46,229 bases of DNA, taken from the NCBI RefSeq assembly GCF_000378205.1, contig NZ_KB899432.1, positions 1 to 46,229 on the forward strand, read 5' to 3'. Below, piece after piece: positions 42,456-46,229 of the stretch; the first letter of the stretch is position 1; every line of letters begins with the position of its first letter. Both the position numbers and the translations under genes were made by a program. The notes under the pieces are model-generated. The model was not told the DNA's origin and ran no database searches. It saw only the letters and a program-made list of their open reading frames with translations. Source of the stretch: Sediminispirochaeta bajacaliforniensis DSM 16054. GTDB taxonomy: Bacteria; Spirochaetota; Spirochaetia; DSM-16054; Sediminispirochaetaceae.

Positions 42456-43484
42456 TTATTTCTTTGGTTCGGTACGAGATTCACCGCCTATGACGGCGTT
42501 CCACTTTTCCACTAGGCGGGTTTTGTTGGCTGCGGCCCATTCATCGTCCTGATTGATGGTGTTGACCTTGCTGATGGGAAGGGCACCCTTGGGAAGGGGA
42601 ACATCAACAAAGGGAACGGTAAAGGCCGTGGTATAGATTTTTGCGGCGGTTTCACCAAGGGCCCAATCGTAGAGCTTCTTTGCATGTGCGAGCTCTTCGG
42701 CAGGACCGTTTTTGATCAGGCTGATGGAGGCAACCTCATAGCCTGTTCCTTCGGAGGGGAAGGTAATTTCCAGGGGATATCCTTCGGCAATCAAACGTAC
42801 ACCGTCGTGAGCGTATCCGATGGCAATCGTGGTTTCTCCAATGGCTGCATTCTTTCCGGGGGCCGAGCCGCTTCTTGTATACTGGGTGATATTGGAGTCC
42901 AGCCGCTTCATGTATTCAAAGGCCTTCTCCTCTCCGTAGAGCGTTACCATGGTGGCAAGAACGTTATAGGCCGTTCCCGAAGATCCGGGATTCGCCATCT
43001 GCACGTGTCCCTTATATTTGGGATCGGCAAGTTCTTCCCAGGATGTGGGAGCGGTGAGACCGTATTTTTCCAAGGCCTGGGTATTGCTCTCAAAACAGAG
43101 GGGCCCTGCGTAGATTCCCGACCAGTATCGATCCGGGTCTCTGAATTTTTCAGGCATTGTAGCGGCGGGGGAATCATAGGGCATGGTCAACCCTTTGTCC
43201 TTCGCCTCGATATGACCGAGACCTACACCTCCGTACCAGATGCTGGCCTGGGGGTTTTCTTTTTCCGCTTCCATCCTGGCGGTACATTCGCCGGTGGAAA
43301 GGCGTACCCAATCGACCTGAATGCCGGTCTCTTCGGTAAAGGCGTTGAACACCTTACGGGCAAGCTCTTCGTCGAGGGTGGTATAGGCGGTTACCTTTCC
43401 GGCGTTCTCCTTCTCTCCTCCTGCGAACAACGCAAATGAGGTAACAAGCAGCATCGCCAGGGCAATTGCTACAACTCGTTTCAT
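42456..43484 (-). CDS. ABC transporter substrate-binding protein (AfuA/FbpA-like)
   Basis: 342 residues from ATG 43484 (AGGAGGAG upstream). Type I signal peptide (MKRVVAIALAMLLVTSFALFA, cut probably after FA); no lipobox Cys. The mature start KVTAYTTLDEELARKVFNAF is typical of cluster D/F iron- or anion-binding proteins of the Fbp/Afu class; GYAHDGVRLIAEGYPLEITFPSEGTGYE is the conserved C-lobe motif. I do not see the double-Tyr Fe(III) site of classic FbpA, so phosphorylated sugars, phosphoglycerate or phosphonates are at least as likely as iron. It has its own promoter at 43527 and a phased repeat array upstream. Confidence 0.88.
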   Translation of the reverse strand: MKRVVAIALAMLLVTSFALFAGGEKENAGKVTAYTTLDEELARKVFNAFTEETGIQVDWVRLSTGECTARMEAEKENPQASIWYGGVGLGHIEAKDKGLTMPYDSPAATMPEKFRDPDRYWSGIYAGPLCFESNTQALEKYGLTAPTSWEELADPKYKGHVQMANPGSSGTAYNVLATMVTLYGEEKAFEYMKRLDSNITQYTRSGSAPGKNAAIGETTIAIGYAHDGVRLIAEGYPLEITFPSEGTGYEVASISLIKNGPAEELAHAKKLYDWALGETAAKIYTTAFTVPFVDVPLPKGALPISKVNTINQDDEWAAANKTRLVEKWNAVIGGESRTEPKK

Positions 43485-43526
43485 GACGGTTCTCCTCCTG
43501 TTTGGGTTTGTGACTATATCCCTTAC

Positions 43527-43555
43527 AGTGTAGGATCTCCCCCGAACGGAGACAA
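43527..43555 (-). promoter_or_regulatory. Promoter of the ABC importer
   Basis: On the minus strand: -35 TTGTCT (43550-43555), 17-bp spacer, -10 TACACT (43527-43532). The leader is about 35 bases with AGGAGGAG. Confidence 0.7.
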
Positions 43556-43593
43556 GAAACAATCCGGTTACAATGGAGTTACGAAATAGTAAC
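43556..43593 (-). promoter_or_regulatory. Four 11-bp phased repeats, candidate response-regulator binding array
   Basis: On the plus strand GAAAC (43556), GTTAC (43567), GTTAC (43578) and GTAAC (43589) start at exact 11-bp intervals. The last two overlap the 3' end of the response-regulator gene. In the transcription sense the units read CGTTAC, CGTAAC, TGTAAC, TGTTTC and directly abut the -35. Direct repeats at this spacing next to the -35 are typical of OmpR/PhoB-family activators. Confidence 0.65.
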
Positions 43594-44277
43594 GGGAAGA
43601 GCGAAGCGGTAACCGCGCCCCCACTGGTTGACGATGACCCGCGGATTATGGGGATCCTGTTCCACCTTGGTGCGAAGACGCTGAATGTTCACTTTAATCA
43701 TTTGGCGATATCCGTCCCACTCTTCGGTTCCCCACACTTCCCGAAGGATTTCTTCCCAGGTGACCACCGCTCCCTTTTGCTTCATCAGCAACACAAGAAG
43801 AAGATACTCGGTAGGAGTCAGTCGGACCCTTTCTCCCCTGCATAGCACCTCTTCGGAATCGAAGTTGACGGAAAGTCCTTCGCTGACTATCCTTTGCGGC
43901 TTTTCATCGCTGTCGTTTCTTCCAATCAGATTCGCCACCCGAAGGATTAACTCGCGGTGATTAAAGGGCTTGCGAACATAGTCCAGAGCTCCCAGCTCCA
44001 GGCCTGAAATGACGTAATCATCCTCGTCGTGACTGCTTAGTATCAAAATCGGAATGCCCTTGTCTCGGAGGGTTCGACAGACCGAAAAGCCGTCTATACC
44101 GGGTAAGGCCAGGTCCAGGACGACCAAATCGAAGTCTTCGCCGTCGGCGGTCTCTACTGCGGCTTCCCCCGTCTCCACGGTAGTAACCTGATACCCCTCG
44201 TCGGTCAGGAGAAAATGGAGGATCTGCAAAATATGCGGCTCATCGTCGACAACGAGAATATGTTTGTCGCTATTCAT
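43579..44277 (-). CDS. OmpR/PhoB-family response regulator
   Basis: 232 residues. Receiver domain with Asp11-Asp12 (VVDDEPH), phospho-acceptor Asp55 (LVVLDLALPGIDG), switch Ser (ILSSHDE) and Lys (YVRKPFNHRE). The C-terminal winged helix has VRLTPTEYLLLVLLM, the recognition helix region YRQMIKVNIQRLRTKVEQ, and the wing VNQWGRGYRFALP. It overlaps the kinase gene upstream by 8 bases. The likely target is the importer operon directly downstream, through the phased repeats at 43556-43593. Confidence 0.94.
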   Translation of the reverse strand: MNSDKHILVVDDEPHILQILHFLLTDEGYQVTTVETGEAAVETADGEDFDLVVLDLALPGIDGFSVCRTLRDKGIPILILSSHDEDDYVISGLELGALDYVRKPFNHRELILRVANLIGRNDSDEKPQRIVSEGLSVNFDSEEVLCRGERVRLTPTEYLLLVLLMKQKGAVVTWEEILREVWGTEEWDGYRQMIKVNIQRLRTKVEQDPHNPRVIVNQWGRGYRFALPVTIS

Positions 44278-45442
44278 TTTCGGTAACTACTCCGTCAAGG
44301 GGAAGCGTGAAGGAAACCGTGGTTCCCGAACCCTCCACCGATCCCACATAGACCTTCCCATTATGCTTTTCGATTACCCGCTTGACAATAGCTAAACCAA
44401 GCCCGGCCCCCTCGAGCTGGGCACCCGAGAGAATTCCACCCTGAAAAAACTCGGTAAATACCTGCGGCTGCTCTCCTGTTCGAATCCCGGAACCATTGTC
44501 GTTTACCGATACCACCACCGCCTGTTCGTTTTCGTTGACCGATATGATGACACTGCCCCCTCTTCGCATGTGCTTGACGGCGTTGTGCACCAGGTTGACT
44601 AAGACCTGATGTATCCATCCCTCATCGGCAGGGGGGCGGGAGAGCAGTTTCGGAAAAGAGTAACGCAGCTCGATTCCTTTAGCTTCGAGGATCGGCCGCA
44701 TGTGAAGGGCCACATTCTTGATGACCTTTCTGATGTCGATGGGCTTAACCTTGATGGTAAACCAGGCACTTTCTACTTTGATACTTGCCAGAATGGTATC
44801 GGAAAGGGTGACCAGCCTTTGTACATTGCTTCCTACCGAAGAGAGAAATTGGTGTTGGCGTTCTTCCAGGGGCCCAATCCTTTCTTCGATCAAAAGATCG
44901 ACGGTAGACTGAATGACGGTGAGGGGGGTGCGTATTTCGTGGGCCAGGGTGGAAAGAATTGCCTCTTTTGTTTTAAGGCGCTTCTCTATTTCCAGCCGTT
45001 TCGCTTCCTGATTCCGTATCAGAAGAAAGGTAAACAAGAGGGCCAACGGAGTGACAATTGCGGCTGCCACGAAGAACGGGAGAAGGGGAGAAAGCGATAG
45101 GAGGCCCGCCGCACAGGGACCGATCACGCTTACGGCAAAGGGGAGACGCAATTTCCAGCCGCTGTTTTGTGCTGCGTCGACGGCGATTCTTGATCCGATC
45201 AGAGGGGCGAAGAATAGAAGCGGAGTCAAACCGGATGCAGCCGCCCCGAAAACGATGAAAAGTAATTCTCCGAAAAGCGCCAAAGAGGAGGGGATAATGG
45301 GAAGAAAGCGTAATCCCATGGTTGCGAATGTCAGGGCAAGGGCAATGATTGAGGCTTTCGTCGAGAACGGGTAGGCGAAAGGTAAGGCGATGAGAACGGA
45401 CAGCGCCAGAATGCGGCATCGATAATGGTCGAAACGAAGCAT
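44270..45442 (-). CDS. Sensor histidine kinase of the importer-linked two-component system
   Basis: 390 residues from ATG 45442 (GGGAG six bases upstream). Five or six hydrophobic helices fill residues 1-140 with almost no extracytoplasmic loop, so it may sense within the membrane or via partner proteins. HisKA follows with STLAHEIRTPLTVIQ (His168). The ATPase region has N-box VNLVHNAVKHMRRGG, G1 VNDNGSGIR and G2 GAGLGLAIVKRVI. The frame is open further upstream to 45511, but that stretch is the end of the insertion sequence. A perfect TATAAT lies at 45453-45458 (minus strand), so the promoter and the IS end nearly touch. Confidence 0.9.
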   Translation of the reverse strand: MLRFDHYRCRILALSVLIALPFAYPFSTKASIIALALTFATMGLRFLPIIPSSLALFGELLFIVFGAAASGLTPLLFFAPLIGSRIAVDAAQNSGWKLRLPFAVSVIGPCAAGLLSLSPLLPFFVAAAIVTPLALLFTFLLIRNQEAKRLEIEKRLKTKEAILSTLAHEIRTPLTVIQSTVDLLIEERIGPLEERQHQFLSSVGSNVQRLVTLSDTILASIKVESAWFTIKVKPIDIRKVIKNVALHMRPILEAKGIELRYSFPKLLSRPPADEGWIHQVLVNLVHNAVKHMRRGGSVIISVNENEQAVVVSVNDNGSGIRTGEQPQVFTEFFQGGILSGAQLEGAGLGLAIVKRVIEKHNGKVYVGSVEGSGTTVSFTLPLDGVVTENE

Positions 45443-45452
45443 TACGGCTCCC

Positions 45453-45458
45453 ATTATA
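45453..45458 (-). promoter_or_regulatory. TATAAT -10 element before the kinase gene
   Basis: On the minus strand AGTATAATGGGAG: a consensus -10 only 10 bases before ATG 45442. A -35 would fall in the IS terminal repeat; CTGACA there is 14 bp away, too close for good spacing, so the true -35 is unclear. Confidence 0.45.
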
Positions 45459-45468
45459 CTACATTTAG

Positions 45469-45490
45469 CTACTGTCAGGAATCGTGGTGA
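45469..45490. repeat. IS terminal inverted repeat (right copy)
   Basis: The complement reads TCACCACGATTCC-T-GACAGTAG outward, 21 of 22 identical to the repeat at 452-473. The transposase stop lies 11 bp inside it. Confidence 0.8.
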
Positions 45491-45501
45491 TTCCTTTACC
45501 T

Positions 45502-46229
45502 TTAAGCCCATGCATAAGAAGGAAGATAGTCAATCATCCACCGTAAGGCCGTGGGAATGCACCTGACCCACAGCTCCCTCCCACTCCGATTCATGGGCTG
45601 GTTCCGTAAGAAAAACCTCCGCCTGGTATACAGACTCCTCAACTCGGATGCTATCCGCTTCCCCTCTATCCCAGCCACTATCCCATGTGTCAGCCCCCGC
45701 TTCTCATCCTTTCCCCCAACCCGATAGGGCTTCATAAAGTTGTGATAATATCGGTAGATCTCAAGCCGCTCCAGCATGTTCACCGTACTTCGGGCAAACT
45801 GTACCGTCTGCCTCACATGATCCGAGTCATCCTTCCGGATCTCCCGGTCAAGGTAGTTCACACTAAAGAGGGGATTACACAGATCCCGAACCCGCTTCGA
45901 GCTGATCCTGTGGTGCTCTATCATTCCGGCCACCCCAGCCGGTAGAGCTTTCATCACCCTTTTGTACTGCATGTGTTCATCGGTATAGAGCTTCACCCTA
46001 TCCCTTTCCGATTGTTCGGTCAGGGATAGGACCTTTTCAACGACATGCTGAAACGACTGATAAACACTTCCTCTATAGACCTTTAGCTGCTCTTTGATCA
46101 CCGTGTTTCTCTTCTTCTGATAGCAGGTCATACGTCCCTTTCTGGTCAGCTGAGCATAATCGGAGAGGAACCAGAACTGGGAGTCTTTTCCTGCCAGGAT
46201 CTGGATGTTGTTGGGAAGGTACTGGGAAC
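45502..46229 (-). CDS. IS transposase, C-terminal part (cut by window edge)
   Basis: 241 codons of a transposase whose start is beyond the right edge. The frame is open to the edge, beginning SQYLPNNIQILAGKDSQFW, and includes LTRKGRMTCYQKKRNTVIKE. An internal Met at 46131 could be mistaken for a start. VKLYTDEHMQY plausibly holds the second catalytic Asp and MLERLEIYRYYHNFMKP the Glu of a DDE nuclease, with the tyrosine/His-rich stretch usual near it. It ends WMIDYLPSYAWA. It complements the N-terminal piece at 1-383; the combined protein would be about 370 residues. The family name is not certain (zinc-ribbon, IS1-like/IS1595-like group considered). Confidence 0.8.
   Translation of the reverse strand, partial: SQYLPNNIQILAGKDSQFWFLSDYAQLTRKGRMTCYQKKRNTVIKEQLKVYRGSVYQSFQHVVEKVLSLTEQSERDRVKLYTDEHMQYKRVMKALPAGVAGMIEHHRISSKRVRDLCNPLFSVNYLDREIRKDDSDHVRQTVQFARSTVNMLERLEIYRYYHNFMKPYRVGGKDEKRGLTHGIVAGIEGKRIASELRSLYTRRRFFLRNQPMNRSGRELWVRCIPTALRWMIDYLPSYAWA

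Larger units (their letters stand above)
45469..46229 (-). mobile_element. Insertion sequence, partial (transposase 3' half and one terminal repeat)
   Basis: The 3' half of an IS in the same orientation as the one at the left edge, running off the right edge. Together the two pieces total about 1.23 kb, a normal IS length. The element ends 26 bp before the start codon of the histidine kinase gene. Confidence 0.85.

Noticed and set aside
42684-43439. 251-residue open frame antisense to the binding protein
   Set aside because: It is a shadow of a well-supported gene with signal peptide and ribosome site.
45442-45511. Longer kinase start at 45511
   Set aside because: Those 23 codons are the IS end including its terminal repeat; ATG 45442 has a ribosome site and begins the first membrane helix.
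1-46229. A 46-kb composite transposon bounded by two IS copies
   Set aside because: The cargo is ordinary chromosomal metabolism and regulation without transfer or resistance genes. Target duplications cannot be seen. Direct IS copies alone do not show mobility.
1-46229. A circular plasmid or phage opened in the IS
   Set aside because: No replication, partition, conjugation or phage genes were seen, and joining the ends directly breaks the transposase frame.
1-46229. CRISPR arrays, tRNA or rRNA genes
   Set aside because: No regularly spaced repeats of the right length and no clover-leaf or rRNA-like sequence were noticed in the short intergenic gaps.

Overview
The window looks like chromosomal DNA from an anaerobic, fermentative, probably salt-exposed spirochaete-like bacterium. 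This is an inference from gene content, not a taxonomic assignment. The supporting genes are a bifunctional AdhE, formate-tetrahydrofolate ligase, a cobalamin-type (class II) ribonucleotide reductase, arginine deiminase plus ornithine carbamoyltransferase, a hexokinase-family sugar kinase of the kind seen in treponemes, lysine 2,3-aminomutase plus beta-lysine acetyltransferase (compatible solute synthesis), and 7TM-type sensor proteins. Coding density is very high: no gene-free gap exceeds about 200 bases. I saw no tRNA, rRNA, CRISPR array or prophage.

Layout. Both edges of the window cut an insertion sequence of the same family in the same orientation: the transposase N-terminal part lies at 1-383 and the C-terminal part at 45502-46229, each with one 22-bp terminal inverted repeat (452-473 and 45469-45490, one mismatch). 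Next to the left copy is a threonine-synthase-like gene (minus strand), divergent from a BioD/DRTGG-like ATPase, a 7TM histidine kinase and its response regulator (1682-5627). A promoter at 5660-5688 drives a PTS IIA protein, a cation/proton antiporter, a small PII-like protein and a hexokinase (5727-9080). Then follow fhs (9279-11048), ablA-ablB (11175-13371), and an overlapping cluster of a DUF1611 (DgcN-like) protein, a dipeptide epimerase/racemase, KtrB/TrkH, KtrA and a membrane PAS protein (13737-19164), then nrdJ (19318-21801).

Convergent to nrdJ is adhE (21902-24556), whose promoter is surrounded by repeated TATCGA-type sites, and divergent from adhE are arcA and arcB (24755-27002). 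The middle-right part holds an orphan HisKA_2 sensor kinase, a DUF4349 lipoprotein, a cupin, a set of XRE regulator / diguanylate cyclase / chorismate mutase genes, a degenerate receiver protein, CorA, a TetR-MATE efflux operon with a palindromic operator, and a DHH-CBS phosphoesterase.

The right end (38092-45442, minus strand) is a two-component system followed by an iron/sugar-phosphate type ABC importer (binding protein, fused double permease, ATPase) and an unknown membrane protein. Four G(T/A)(T/A)AC elements spaced exactly 11 bp apart lie directly upstream of the binding-protein promoter and are good candidates for the response-regulator binding array.

Themes: osmotic and ion homeostasis (N-acetyl-beta-lysine, K+ uptake, antiporter, CorA), anaerobic fermentation and one-carbon metabolism, and several unusual regulatory arrangements: a split hybrid kinase whose receiver protein carries an H-box without an ATPase domain, a pseudo-receiver, and four genes whose promoters sit so close to the start codon that leaderless transcripts are likely.
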